Shown: positions 46,201-58,900 of the stretch, piece by piece | How the letters are laid out: every line of letters starts with the position of its first letter | How positions within the stretch are numbered: position 1 is the stretch's first letter | Source: Pleodorina starrii | Taxonomy: Eukaryota; Chlorophyta; Chlorophyceae; Chlamydomonadales; Volvocaceae | DNA length: 64,000 nucleotides | Assembly (NCBI GenBank): GCA_030267565.1 | Contig: BRXU01000004.1 | Coordinates: 4,594,501-4,658,500, forward strand | Direction: 5' to 3' | Position numbers and translations under genes: made by a program | Notes under the pieces: model-generated | What the model was told of the DNA's origin: nothing | What the model saw: the letters and a program-made list of their open reading frames with translations, nothing else | The model's database searches: none

Positions 46201-49200
46201 GTGGTCCGTGTCGTTCCCAGGGCGCATGCAGCAGTAGCCTAGCATGCTGTCCGCCGGCGCCGCCGCGTCGTCGGCCCCCGCCATGCCCATCTCGCGCCGC
46301 AGCCGCTCGCGGTTCTCGCGCTCCATCTCCTTCAGCCTGCGGCATACGGCGTGATGGAGGCGGCGAGATTTCTTGAATGAAATGCGAAAAAACACACAAG
46401 GTAGTCGGCCACCCCCCAAGCTTAAGCCGGACCAGCCCCTCCGCTTCCAGCCCGGCGGTGTAGAACCACGCCACCAAGCCTGTGCTAACACGCCACGACG
46501 GCAAGGCCCAACCCTCCATATTCCCCCCAGCCTCCTCACTCGTGAAGCGGAGGGAGGAGGCTGGGGGACAGAAAGAAGAACACCCAACAGAGCCGTCGAA
46601 GAAACCAACCAGCAAGAGAGTTACCTCCACACCTTTGATATCTCATATTGGCTGTATCAGGACCTCCCGGTCATCTTAGGGGGCTGGTTGCTGCAGCCAG
46701 TACTAAATTCGCATTGCACTCAATGTCGATAAACTCCTTGACCGCCCCTCGCTTACTTGGCAATGTGCAGCTCGTAATCGGCGTCGGTGGCGAAGTCCGA
46801 CCGGGACTTGGGGGAGGAGCCGCTCCCCGTTGCAGCAGCCGCCGCTGCCACCGCCGGTTCCCGCTCCTTCCGCGACACCTTGCTGCGCTTGCTGACCCGC
46901 TCCTGCATCGGCAACGGTAACGGCAGCAGCGGCGGTAACCGGTTGATCACCGGCCTCAGCCAGGGCCACCGCGAAGCGCGCGCCAGGGCAGCGTCAGGGC
47001 CCCGCGGCCGGGAGCGGGATGCGAGCCGGAATTCGGTACCCTTGGTGCGCTGGGCATCTTCATAGCATGGTCCGGGAAACCCACCGCCCCTTGCAAAGTC
47101 CACCACCCCCCTCATCCCTCGCAAACCTCCCCCCCCCCTGTTCGCACGCGCGTTCGTGGCCACACATACACTTGCAACCACACCCTCCCCCGCCCCAACC
47201 CCCGCAACCCAACTCCACGTCCCCAGCGACCTGCTGAGGCACCGCCTTGGGCTCCGGCGCGCTGGGCTTGGGGGCTGCAGCCGTCTTGCGCGCCTGGGAC
47301 CCCGCCGCCGCTGCTGACGCCGCCCCGCCGGGCTGCGGTGCCTGCGCAGGGGCCCTGGCCCCGCGATTGGATGCGCGCGACTCCGCACCCGCGCCGCTGG
47401 TGGGCGGCGTGAAGCTGGAGGCTGCGCCGCTGTCGGCGCGTGCCCTGCCGCCACGGCGGTAGCTGTCGTCGTCGTCAGACCCGCTCGAGGTCGTTTCCAG
47501 AAGCCCCGGAATTTCCTCGACCTCAGCGTCCGATTCGGGGTTGGCGGCCGCCGCCGCGGCAGCGGCGGCGGCTTTGTAGACGGACGGGCGCGGCGGAGGC
47601 TGCGACGGCTGCGACTGGCTGCAGCGCGGCGCCGTCGGCCGGATGCTCTCCCTGACCCCCACTCCCGCATTGCTGTACGGCATGCTCGTCCTTGAGGTCA
47701 GCAGCTCGGCCGCTGCCGGCGGCTGCGGCTGCATCGACGGCGGCTGCGGCTGCGTCGACGGCTTGCTGGCTGAACCAGCGGCCCCCGCCGGCTCGTCCTT
47801 CTTGATCGGCCCCTGCTTTCCCGTGTTGAGGAAGCCTGGGGCGGCACAACCATAGGGAGTGAGGACAGGCGGGCAGGCGAGCGGGCGGGCAGGCGGCTAA
47901 ATCGTTCCTGCCGCTTAACCTAGGCCCCGACCCGTGCAGCCCCGCTAGGCTGGCGACGTGGCGAGCCTGCGCTGCTGCGAAGCCCGAGTGCCACACCCAA
48001 CTGGGTCAGCGAGGCGGCGACATGCCCAACACGGCCGCGCAGCTGCCGCATCATGCAGCCACTATTGCCACGACCCAGCCGCAGCACCTCCAGGTAGGCC
48101 CTCAGCGCCCCCTTGCGAGTGCGCCGGCGCGCCTCCCCTTTGGTATCTCAAGGCGCCAGTCATGTCACTTTGACCGCATGCCAGTCGGCGCCAGGCGGCG
48201 GCACGACCCGCACTGCTGCATACCAGAAATGCAAGCGCCGCAACACGAGTGAACGCAAATGTCGCAGTCTGCGCTGCGCGCCCCTCCTTACCCTTCCTCA
48301 GCGGGGGCGGGGCCGCCCTCGCCGGCTCCGGCTCGCGTGGCGGCGCAGGTGCCGCGGGACGGGGGGCGTGCCACGAACGCATCCCGTTTCTCTCCTCCTC
48401 TTCGTCGCTGCTCACCATCTCCGGCGGCCCCTCCGAATCGTCGTCGTCGTCATCGTCATCGTCGTCCTCCACCTCCTCCACCATCAGGGACCCCGCCGGC
48501 TTCGCGGCAGTTACCGCTGCCGCTGCCGGAGGCGGCGGCGCCGCCGCCGCCTCCCGACGCGCACAGCTGCCGGAGCCTGCGTCCGAGTCGTATCGCTCGT
48601 CCTCGTCATCCTCGCTGTCATCATCATCATCGTCGTCCACGCTATCGCCGTCCTGACCGCTCCCTTCGTCGCCCTCCGTCAAGCTTTCGCCGTCAGGCCC
48701 GTCATCCTCGCCGTCATCAGAGTACCCGTAATCGTCCTCGTCCTCGTCCTCGGAGGCGGAGTTGGATCCCTCACTCAGCAGCGGCGGCGGTTCCTCCAGC
48801 TCCATGGGCGAAGTACCGGCAGGGACCGCCTCCGTCGCAGCGGCTCTCATGCCGTTGGCGCGGCCACCGGCTGCATTTCCGGCGCCGGCGCTGGCGCCGG
48901 CGCTGGCCGTGCGGCTCGAAGCAGTGCCCGGTGCTGCACTTGCTGCGCGGCCTGCCGCGCTACTGCTGCTACTGCTGCTGCAGTTGGCCGCGCTCATCAT
49001 GTGCTCTGAAGCTCCGGCGACTGTGGAGTCACTGGCAGCGCAGCCTGCCCCAGTGGTTGGGGCGGCGCCTGACCTGCAGCCGCTAGGCGTGCCTCCAGAA
49101 TATGCCCCGCTGCCCGGGTTCGAAGAAGCGGGCGTGTTGCCATTGTGCATCGCCCAGCCGTCGGCTGTATTGATTTTATCGACAGTTTGGGGTTTGCTGC

Positions 49201-49213
49201 TGGGCCCGTCCAC
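40266..49213 (-). CDS. TTC3/DZIP3-like Cys/His region plus RRM-like protein; probable N-terminal part of giant RING gene
   Basis: Exons in coding order: 48292-49213, 47231-47835, 46757-46902, 46170-46336, 44128-44270, 43579-43776, about 42895-43195, 42088-42360, 41377-41824, 40803-40981, 40266-40375; phases agree at all junctions except one undecided donor near 42900. The N-terminus is Ser/Ala-rich, then very acidic (D/E runs). A charged helix (LKEMERENRERLRREMG) leads to a Cys/His region: YCCMRPGNDTDHVC, LQCTRGCSMLLHDKCWRSF and HRCVTDSCDGHI. This resembles the zinc region of animal TTC3/DZIP3 ubiquitin ligases. NTVLVERLDV, LLGEYGPVLRLQVF and ATTVFIHF look like an RRM fold. The last exon ends in phase 2, matching the acceptor at 39769, so the protein probably continues into the DCD-like/RING part (about 2260 residues in total). 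The start is uncertain: the first listed exon has an acceptor-like CAG upstream, and the first internal ATG is at 49150. Confidence 0.55.
44560..45960 (+). mobile_element. 5'-truncated LINE-type retrotransposon fragment
   Basis: An open frame ending with a stop at 45837 encodes about 420 residues typical of the region after the reverse transcriptase domain in non-LTR elements. It has a long helical stretch and a zinc-knuckle-like motif of the zf-RVT type (CPCG, then HHFWDC), preceded by EPYWRLAMDGF. No RT catalytic motif is present, so the copy lacks its 5' end. It lies in the intron 44271-46169 of the giant gene, in antisense orientation. The frame is intact, which suggests a fairly recent insertion. 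The exact edges are estimates. Confidence 0.65.
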
Positions 49214-50009
49214 GTAGCTCGACGGCTGCGGTTCCGGTGTCAGCGGCGGAAGTCCGGGGCAGGTGCGGATTTCAAGGCTGCTGGAATAGGGCTAGGGCAG
49301 GTGCCGTATCTCATATGACACAGGCCCACATGTCTGTCCGTAAGTGCGCAATGCTCGCTGCTGAAGGATATAAAAGTGGAAACCCAACTCAGGGCGTGCA
49401 ACCCTGCCCCACAGCATACCGGTAAGTTGTCGTTTGCTGAAGGCCCACTTCCCACCGGATTGAACATGGCCTGTGAGAAAGCGCACAAAGTTGCTTAGCT
49501 ACACCCGCAAGGCGGGGAAAGCTGCCCCCAATGCCAGCAGCGGCCTCCGCTCAACGCATCGTCGGAATCCAGGAATCTGTGCGCCAAGGAACTGCTATCG
49601 CACCTGCTAAAAGTTACTCCTGTTGCCGCAAACGCGGCTTCCAGTTCAATAAACTCGGCGTGCTCCGGTGCGAAGGACACGCCACGGCGATGGTAGCTGA
49701 AAATCCTTTCCGATAAACCTTAAAACGGTTGTTCAAGTCAGCAAATATGCCAATCGAAAAGCACTCGGATCGGACTAGTTTGTGAAAATTCTGTACGTTT
49801 GGATGAGCTTACTCCAGGGGAAAAGCGCGAGCCCCAAATCCTGGCCACTCGACTCTGAGCATCTATAAACTTGCAGCTATTGAACTCGCGTCGTCGCGGG
49901 TCGAAATTACACACAGCACGCACGGTACGACGTGCTGTGACCGTATTTCTTTTGGCAGTGCCAAATGCGACAATGGCTTTTGCCCCTAATTTGATACATC
50001 ACCTTGAAA
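49214..50009. other. Divergent intergenic region
   Basis: Lies between the start side of the giant minus-strand gene and the plus-strand oxidase gene, so both promoters are expected here. A first exon of the minus-strand gene may hide in it, since an acceptor-like CCGCAG lies at about 49226-49231. No further motif recognised. Confidence 0.35.
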
Positions 50010-52885
50010 ATGTTGCAAGCATCAAGCTGCACAGGAAATGCCGAGCGCCCGAGAGGCGCGGCAAGTGCGCCTGCCTCTGGGCTGACCTTCTTGAACCTGC
50101 TGGAAGTAGAAGAACGGGCCCGTGAAGGTCTCACTAAAATGAGTTACGATTATTTCAGCACGGGCTCGGATACATGCACAACGGTAGTAGAGAACCGCAA
50201 GCAACTTGCACGTTACAAGCTGCTGCCGCGAATGCTGCGCGACGTCAGCCGCGTCGATACATCTCACGAAGTTTTTGGTGCGTGTAGGCGTGGGCTGAGA
50301 GCAGCGGGAGGCCAGCGGGCGAACTGGGGAGCAGGGGGCAGCGGGCGTGTCAGCACCGTCAACTGCCAGGGCATTGCACCAGGTCCATTGGGGACGAATC
50401 ACGCCCCACCCACAAGAAACAGGAACCCTTATAAGCTAGAATTTTTATGCTGACGCGCTGGGCCAAACCCACATCGCATTAGCTCCAGCCTGGCCACAGC
50501 CCCAGCGTCTGGGTGGGGCCCGCTGCCCCTAAAGCTAAACGGACACGCAGCTCGCCCTAATCCTGCACATGTCACGCGAGGGCCTGCTATGCCCTTCCAG
50601 CTGAGGCGCGCTATACTCGTGGCATAAACGCAACCGCACCTCTAAACACGCGCGCCGGTGAAGCCCATGCGCCCGGCCCTCGCCTTTGCGGCTGGTCACC
50701 GCCGCTGCCGGCAGGTATCCGCTCCTCCATGCCCGTGTGGGTCGCGCCCATGGCCATGCACGGCCTGGCGGACCCGCAGGGCCGCGAGGTGGCCACCTGC
50801 CGGGCTGCCGCGGCCTGCGGGGTGCCCTTCACCTTCTCGACCGTGGCCACCTCCTCCCTGGAGGAGATCCAGGCCACCGGCCACACCGCCGCCATCTTCC
50901 AGCTCTACGTCATCAGGTGGGAGCTGCGATGGAGCCAAAACCAAAGGAACAGACCAGACTCGCTGTGCGTGCAGATTCTGAAGGTACCACCAGTTGCGGG
51001 GCCTGCATGCGCCCGCCGAAGGGCCGCCGCCAGTGTGGGGCGGGTGGCCGGGTCGCCGCGAGCCATGTGCGGTCGGCGACCCTGCGCAGGCGCCCGGTGC
51101 AAGGCGTGTCAAACGCGCCAGGGCCAGTGTGAGGGTTCCGGAGCGGAGTGGAGCGGCGCGCTCCTTCCTGGGGGTTGGAGTTGGGAGGACCCTGATGCCC
51201 GTCCCGTCGCTGCTAGTACGGTACTGCGCTGGAATCCGCTTGTGAAGCGCAGATGAAGCGTGTAAAGCGTGGGTGAAGCTCCTGCTGCTGTGTCTATTGC
51301 CCGCTCCTCAGGAATCGGGACGTCGTTCGGCGGTGGGTGACGGAGGCGGAGGCCCGCGGCTTCAAGGCCCTCATGGTGACGGTGGATGCGCAGCGGCTGG
51401 GCAATCGGGAGGCAGATGCACGGAACAAGTAGGTGGGGTGGGGTGGGTGCTTGGCAGCGGCGGCTATGGCGCCGGCGGCGGCTGGGTTGGGGCTGGTGTG
51501 TGGGGAGTGCAGGCGCGGCGGCGGGGCCCGGGCGCGTGTAAATGTCTGAGCGGGACTGCGGGGCGGTGAGGGCTTGGGCTCCGGCGCCTGCAAGCGGGCA
51601 CTGGCGCGGGTGATGGACGGTAACAACACTGCGAAGCTGACAAACGTCTCCCCTTACACCTGCGGACCGCTCTTCCTTGCGCCGCCGCCTCGCCCGCCGG
51701 CTTGTCTGCCAGGTTCACGCTGCCATCCGGCTTGGCGCTCCGAAACCTGGAGTACCTGTCCACCGGCTCCACCACGCAGGCCCGCGACGCCGCCGACGGG
51801 TCGGCCCTCATGCGGCTGTTCACCGCGGAGGTGGACGACTCGCTGACGTGGGAGTTCATCCCCTGGCTCCGATCCATCACCAAGCTGCCAATCATTGTCA
51901 AGGTGTGTGTGAATGTGTGTGTATGTGTGTGACCAAGCCGCACGCACGCACGTGCACACCTAACACACGCTCTCATGCACGCGCGCGGGCGCTTTCATGC
52001 GCGAGCTCAGCACCCCTTACCGTTGACCGCTGCTCGCCCGCGCGCCGCGTACGGTGCGGTACGGTACGGCATGTTGGGTCGGGGTCGCGGATCAGGCGGG
52101 ATGCGGAAAGTGCGTGTGCCTTCGGACGGTGACGCAGGCGGAAAATACACAAGGGGTAGATAACGCAAACGCAGCACGCACATGCGGGGGTAGTTTCGGC
52201 TCTTTTGAGGCTTTTTCCTCGCGGGGTCGCTCACTCGCTCGCTCGGCCGGGTGGCCGCGGGCGCCGTGGTCGCGGGTGTGCAGGGCCTGCTGGCTCCGGA
52301 CGATGCGGAGCTGGCGGTGCGTTACGGCGTGGATGGCATCGTGGTGAGCAACCACGGCGGGCGGCAGCTGGACTACGCGCCCAGCGGGCTGGAGATGCTG
52401 CCAGCGGTGGTGGCGGCGGTGCGGGGCCGCGTTCCGGTACTGGTCGACGGTGGCGTCCGGAGGGGCACGGACGTCATCAAGGTGGGCACCGGGGCGGGTC
52501 TGGGGCGATCTGCCGCGGACTGCCTAACGCCGGGCGGTGGGCGCTCTGCCGGTCATCGCCGTCTCCTGACGATTCTAGCGCCAGCCATGCCTTTCTTGCG
52601 TTCTGCGGTGCCTCACCTTCGCTCCTTCGCACCCAGTGTGTGTCATTGTGTCTTCGGCGGACCCACGGGTCGCACGCTCGTGTCTCGCAGGCCCTGGCGC
52701 TGGGCGCGTCCGCGGTGCTGCTGGGCCGGCCGGTGCTGTACGGTCTGGCCGTCGGCGGGCAGGCGGGCGTGGAGCGCGTGCTGCAACTGCTGCGTAACGA
52801 GATAGAGCTGTCCATGGCGCTGGCGGGCTGCGCGACGCTGCGGGACATCGGGCCGCACCTGCTGCTGCCACCGTCGCGTCTGTAA
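50010..52885 (+). CDS. FMN-dependent (S)-2-hydroxyacid oxidase (glycolate/lactate oxidase), peroxisomal
   Basis: Six phase-matched exons: 50010-50277, 50715-50916, 51312-51428, 51713-51902, 52284-52481, 52691-52885; 389 residues, against about 370 for plant glycolate oxidase. The family oxidises glycolate or L-lactate to the 2-oxoacid using FMN and O2, releasing H2O2. All usual active-site residues are visible: Tyr48 (SYDYFSTG), Tyr154 (QLYVIR), Asp182 and Arg189 ([10 protein letters not shown]), Lys259 (LPIIVK), His283 and Arg286 (SNHGGRQLD). [12 protein letters not shown] and [11 protein letters not shown] bind FMN phosphate. The N-terminus carries about 24 extra residues. The protein ends in SRL, a PTS1 peroxisome-targeting tripeptide. 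Whether glycolate or lactate is preferred cannot be told from sequence alone; Chlamydomonas oxidises glycolate mainly with a mitochondrial dehydrogenase, which makes a lactate role plausible. Confidence 0.92.
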
Positions 52886-54181
52886 GGGTTGGCTCTTTTG
52901 GTGGCCCGCGCCAGTAACTTAGGGTGCAAATTGCCTAGCAGTATGGTTTGGTAGAGTTGTAGGAAGGGAATCGCCGCAGCTTGGTGCGGGAGAGGAGGTG
53001 CTGGCTGAAGTGCGCGCGCAACAGCAGATACATTAGCCCATCGGAGAGCTGCATGCAGGGGTACGCGTTGATCTATCCTTGAACAGCTGCCAATATTGTG
53101 CAGGAGCAGTAGTTGCTGATACGGGCTTATGTATCCAGGTAAAATGCCTGTGGTGGTTGTGGCGAGCTCTACTTCGTCCGGGTTTCCAACTGGGATGGTT
53201 TCGGTGGGGGTGGCGAGGGCGGCTACTGATGTCTGTGAGCAGCTTCCTATCCTATCGTTTGACGTGCCTGACCCAACCGCAATTGCAATTTGCAAATGCT
53301 CGTCTCCAGAGGGACGTGCAAGGATTCTTGAAGATTCCTGTAACGGATGGTCCATGCACCAGTTGCGGTTTTGCCTACGTCAACGCATCGACAGCCCGGG
53401 CATGCGCATCCCATAATGATACAGTAACTCCTTCCCTGCGTTGGTCCCCCTCCGCGTGCATTGATCTCCATCCTGACACAGTTGCTCGCACCGGCGACGT
53501 TGCAGCACATGCTAACGACACTCCCGTCGGGAGTTCACGTGACCGGAAACACCTAAACTACCATCATGAGCATGTCCAGAACTCGAACGATAAATCAGAC
53601 GCCGACACCGTTATGCACCTCTGGCGGGCCACGCTCTGCCACTGCCACCAGGACCACGACCACGACTGCGACCAGACATCCCACCAAGCCCAGAAACCAT
53701 AATGTGATCTGGGTCTGAGGTAACAAGGTTTATGGATCCTGGAAACCCTGAGGCGAAGGTCCGAGCCTGCGCACGCCCGCATCCAGGCAAAATCTAAACA
53801 CACTAGGTCCCCGCAGTACGGTTTGTTTCGAACCGCACCGCAGCAGCAGAATCCCGTGCAGACGCAGCGCTTCCGACAAGCAAGTCCTGAAAGACGGTCA
53901 AGTCATTCGTGGTGGCACAGTGAGACTCTTTACCCAACCCGCGTGTGGTGCACGTAAAAAACACATCATCCCGACGTGTACATCACAGCGCAATTTACTG
54001 CCACGGAGCACTGTGCTGCAGAGACATCCTTCCTCTGTACCTGGCGGAACACCATCGAAAGTTCCAAAACCGACCCTTGGTGCATCCCGACCCCTCAACT
54101 GCGTTCCTATGGTTCTCTACAGCTTTCCCGTTGCCTAGGCCCGCACCTCCATCCCACGACAAACGAGCTCACGCGGTCAAT
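52886..54181. other. Intergenic between convergent genes
   Basis: Expected to contain the 3' UTRs of the oxidase (+) and SEC61 alpha (-) genes. A TGTAA at about 53339-53343 could be the oxidase poly(A) signal. An open frame at 53079-53702 has no recognisable motif and is not called. Confidence 0.4.
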
Positions 54182-55904
54182 CTAGAACAATGCCCCTGGG
54201 GCCTGCGCCTTCTCCTTCTCGTAGGTCTCGAAGTACTGGTAAATAATCGTCACAGCCAGAAGGATTCCAGTGCCCGAGCCAATGGCGCCCATGAAGTCAG
54301 CGACGATGGTCAGCGCGCCGATGCACATGCCGCCAAACGCAGCCGCGATGGGGATGTACCGGTTGAGCTCCTTCTTGAGCGAGGCGGTGGTGTCGCGGTG
54401 GCCCTGGATGAACATCTGCTGCTCCTTCAGCTGCTTGGCGACATCGCTCGCGCTGCTGCCGGACACCTCAATCCACGTCTTGGAGAACAGCGCGCAGGCG
54501 GTCAGCATGAACGTGACGTAGAACAGGGCGTGCAGCGGGTTCGCCGCCACCTCCGACAGACTGTTCGGCGGCGAGATGTAGTAAACCAGGCCACCCACAG
54601 GGATCATCTGGCCGCTGCCGTACTCGGTCTGCTGCCAGCGACCCAGCAGCTGCACCAGGAAGTTGCCGCCGTACCGCTTGTACAGCAGCTGCGAAATGAA
54701 GTACAGGTTCGAGACCAGGGCGGACTGCAGGATGATGGGCATGTTGGAGGTGTAGAAGAGCTTGATGGGGTAGTTGCCCTGCTGGCCGCGGGCGCGCTTG
54801 TTGCGCACCGGCAGGTCAACGCGGAAGCCCTGGAAGTAAATGACCACCAGGAACACCGCAATGGTCGCGAGCAGGTTGGTCATGTTGGGCAGGTTCGTCC
54901 GGTAGAAGGCCTCCTTCAGCGCGCGGACCTGCAGTTGGGATGACGGGGCACGAGGGCAGATGGGCGGGTCGTCGAGGACGAGGTGTCAGTTGGTTGTAAA
55001 CAGGACAGACAGGACAGGGACAGTTCGGCACCGAGGTTACTGGAACGTCTGCACGTGGCTCTGTTTCCCAGAACAATTCAGGTTTGGAGGACTACTTGTA
55101 TGTCTACACATCCCAGGGTCGCATAGTAGCGGCAAGGTGTCCGCACCCAGCTGAAGAATGTCCGTCTTGCACGCACGAAGACAGACTCACGAAACCCCTA
55201 CACCCCCCTTCCGGCCCCACCTTGTCTGTCCGGGTGATGAGCAGGTGGAACATGGCGATGATGGCTCCCTCGAACTCTGCACCGCGGGCGCTCTGGATGG
55301 TGTATGGGCTGAACGCCTTCCAGATGATAGACTCGCAGATGTTCGTGGCGATGAAGAGGGAAATGCCCGACCCCAGCCCGTAACCCTTCTGCAGTAGCTC
55401 GTCCAGGCAAATCACGATGATGCCGGCGAAGAACAGCTGCGTGATAATCAGGATGGCATTCAGAGGTCCAAGCTCCCGCACGTCGCCGTACATCCCAGAG
55501 ACCACATAGGCGACCGCCTCGCCGATGGTGATCAGCACACCCAACAGCTTCTGCGCGCCGTTCAGGAGCTCGCGGTCCGCCTTGACACTGTTGTCCACGT
55601 CAATGATCTTGGAGCCGGCCAGCAATTGCATAACCAAGCCGGAGGTCACGATCGGGCTGATGCCCAGCTCCATACAGGTGCCGCGGTTGGACGCCATGAT
55701 AACTCGCACCCAGTAGAACGGGTCCGAGCTAGAGTTCGTCTTGATGCCATAGAGGGGCAGCTGGGAGCAGACGAGGAAGATGAAGAGCGTCACCGCCGTG
55801 TATAGGAACTTCTCCCTGAACGGGACGCGCCTGTCGGCTTGCTGCACATCGGGCAGCACCGAGAGAAAAGGCCGCACGAGGTTGAGCGGCCGGAATCCCG
55901 CCAT
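54182..55904 (-). CDS. SEC61A: Protein transport protein SEC61 subunit alpha
   Basis: Two exons, 55221-55904 and 54182-54928, phase 0, 476 residues, the usual length of the family. SEC61 alpha is the ten-helix channel of the ER translocon, partnered by SEC61 beta and gamma, and carries nascent secretory and membrane proteins across or into the ER. Conserved features: start [20 protein letters not shown], plug and TM2 region ([20 protein letters not shown]), [48 protein letters not shown], and the ribosome-binding cytosolic loops [20 protein letters not shown] and [19 protein letters not shown]. The single intron splits between TDK and [15 protein letters not shown]. The 3' end faces the oxidase gene. 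Confidence 0.98.
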
Positions 55905-58900
55905 TGCCTTCTTGGTTCTATCCTCAGTTCAGATCTGGCACGACCGGCGTCAGGGAAGGGGTCCGGAATAGCAACTAATGGTAGAGCGATCTGGACTCGC
56001 GCTACGGGGTCAGAGCGCACAGCAAATCGCGTCGCTATTAGAAGCTTTGCATATGTATGTATATAGAGGATACGTTTGTAGGTGATCCACATCGCGCGGT
56101 AAGTGTAGTCTCATGCCCAGTGCCGCATTCGGTCCACATGGGCCCTATGCTGTGGGACACCTGTGCCCCGCTGTTGCGCTTCTTGCTGCCCATTTGGCCC
56201 CGACAAAGACACAGTTTATGCAGAACGTAAGGGAAATAGTGGCTTGCCCTTGAAGCACGAAGAATGCACGGGCTCACACGGCAGTAGCAGTCACGCTCGC
56301 TCGACACTGCACAATCACTTGAAAATAAATTATTTAAAGCTTAAATTAAATGATACTTTGAATCCAGGGTGTCGTGTTCCACCTTGGCTTGTTGACCTGA
56401 CATGAAGATGAACTGGGGATAAAGATGCTCACGCTATTGATGGACGTTCTCCTTTGTACTATCGGTAGGGGCTTGGTACTGACCTATCGCATACCGGCGG
56501 CTGACAAGCAGGAAGTGTGCTCGTCAAGTTTCGTAGAAAGGGTCGTTTTTGAGGCGCGCATCCAGACAGCTGTATTCTCTTTACAAAGTCAAAGAACTCG
56601 GTGTTGCGGCGACGGGTTCTGCCGTTACCGGTAGTAGTTATGACATGCCAGACGTAAGCAAGAATGCCAAGTTAGGGGTACCTGCATGCGGGAATCACAC
56701 GATTCAACTTATTATTGCTTGCTACGGCCGAACAGCCGCAGGATGTTCCATTCTGGACAAGCCGTGGGTCCCGATTACGGAAGATGGACGGCCAGCCTTC
56801 TCGCGCTGGCCGCAGCTTTCAGTTTCCATGCCTATTTGGGCAAGCTCTCCACGAGGGCATTAAACTGATGCAACTTGGCTCCCCGCGGCAGAGTTGGGCT
56901 CATCGGCTCTGGAGGGAGCAGACGGCAGACTTCGAATCAAGGAAGCACGGCCTGATGCCGGACGTTAAGTTCCCCCCCCCAGACACGAGCAAACGGCACG
57001 CGAAATCTGGAATGCTTTTGAACACCCTGGGACACGTGCGTGTGTCAGCCCAGCCGGCAATGATGTACCATTACCCATTACGTCCACGGAGAAGTTAAAC
57101 CGCCTTTGCTTGTGGCCCGTGGGTCGGCGCCGCGAAACTTGCCCGCAACATTTGCAGCGCTCGGGGTGAGCGCAAGCCATCAACTCCCCTCGCGCCATGC
57201 GCCATCCGGGGGCAAGAAGTGCAGGCAAGACGCCGAAGGTTGCAAAGAAGCGGCATCGCAGGCTAACGACGGGCGAGCGTGTAGCCGGTTCAGTCGACGT
57301 GCGACCAGCACAACGCGCTTGCCCTTACCTGCCCGTTCATGACCCACAAGGGCCATGGGATTGGGCTACAGCATTATCATACTGTACTCGCTACTCGGGC
57401 AAATATAGTACAAAGCTAGCATTCATGCATAAAGTCTCTCACGAGACTACAGAGCATCTGCAAAGCAGAGCTAAGGCTTTGTTGGAACCCACGCCATGCA
57501 CGCCATGTACGGTATGGTTGCGCACCGAGGACGCAAGGCCAGCAGCACAGCGAGGTCCACCACCGCGACCGCACTGCATGGGACGGGACGGGAGCACACA
57601 ACGGCGCAGACGCACCCAAGCGAACCTGGCCGCGTGCCGCGAGGACAAGCTCACCAAGGAACTAGCGGGTGCAAGCGCGGGCCGCCAAACCACCGTCACA
57701 GAACGTGCTTTCGCTCAGGTCCCTCACCGCACGAGAAACCGGCACATCCGGCATATCCTGCCGTCTTGCCGAACGGTTCCCGCCAAAAGCCCGTGCGCTC
57801 GGCCATGCTCCGGTGGTCACTGAAACACAGTCAGACCCCAGCTGACGCCACTGACGCAGCCGCCCCCGCATGCGTGTTGGCCCCACTTGCCCAACCCGTG
57901 CGTGTGCCTCCACCGACGCGACCCCTCAACAACCCGTGCCGCTCTGTGACGCCATGTATGTCCCCCCCACCAAGACGAGATACCCAAAGGGCCCCCGGGA
58001 CACGCTCGGCGAAAGCCCCTCCCCAATGACGCGCGCTCACTGTCGTACGCTGCCCCGCCGGCAATCTTAGAACCCATCGTCCGTTTCGTCTGCCTAGGCG
58101 ATGTGCCTCCTCCTACGGCCTGCGCAGCCCGTGCCTGCTGCCTGGCACCTTTGCCTCGCCTCGTCGCACTAGAAGCACCGTTTGTTCGCATCGCCGACCA
58201 ACTACCCACAATGAACAACCATTATTTCAAGGTGCCGTCGGCGGCCACACACACCCCGACCTGCCCTCCATGAAGGACCGGCAATGTATATCTGCAGCAC
58301 ATATCCTGGGGTAGCAGCAGGCAGCACGTGCACCATGCACCTGGCCATCTCGATGAATAGGGAGACCACATGTAAAAAAAGAGTCGGTATGCTGGATGGA
58401 TGGCAGTGGCCCTGAGCCCAGAGCCCTTCTGCGACAGTCCTCGCATACCGTATTATTGCAACCCCTGAGCACTGCCCCCTCCCCGGTCCAACCGCCACCC
58501 GCCGTATGATGCGCAGCCATCTCCAGGAACGAGTATGCCCCTCTCCTGCCGCCTGTACCTCGTAACGTTATCATGGCGTATATCGGTACATGTCCTAGTA
58601 ACGTATCATTACGTATCATAGCTCCGAAAGAGCCTGGTCACATCCGCTGAAATGCACGGCCAGCTGGCCAGCTGGCTCTGCCCTGCGAATGAACCCCTCG
58701 GGGGTTGTGCAACCGGCTGTAGCCCACCACTACTACCGTAAGCTGGCCGCGGCGGGACCGGGCGACGCAAAGTGCGTGCGGCCGTCGGCGTTAGCCCGTC
58801 GTCGACACTCCACACTGTGCCGCAGCCGTAAGCTCCGAGCCCCTGGAAGAACGACGCCGCCCGCAGCAACTTTCAATCCCACTGCTCAGGCCGGCGTTTC

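Noticed and set aside
53079..53702. 207-codon plus-strand frame downstream of the oxidase
   Set aside because: No motif, unusual composition and position within the expected 3' UTR region.
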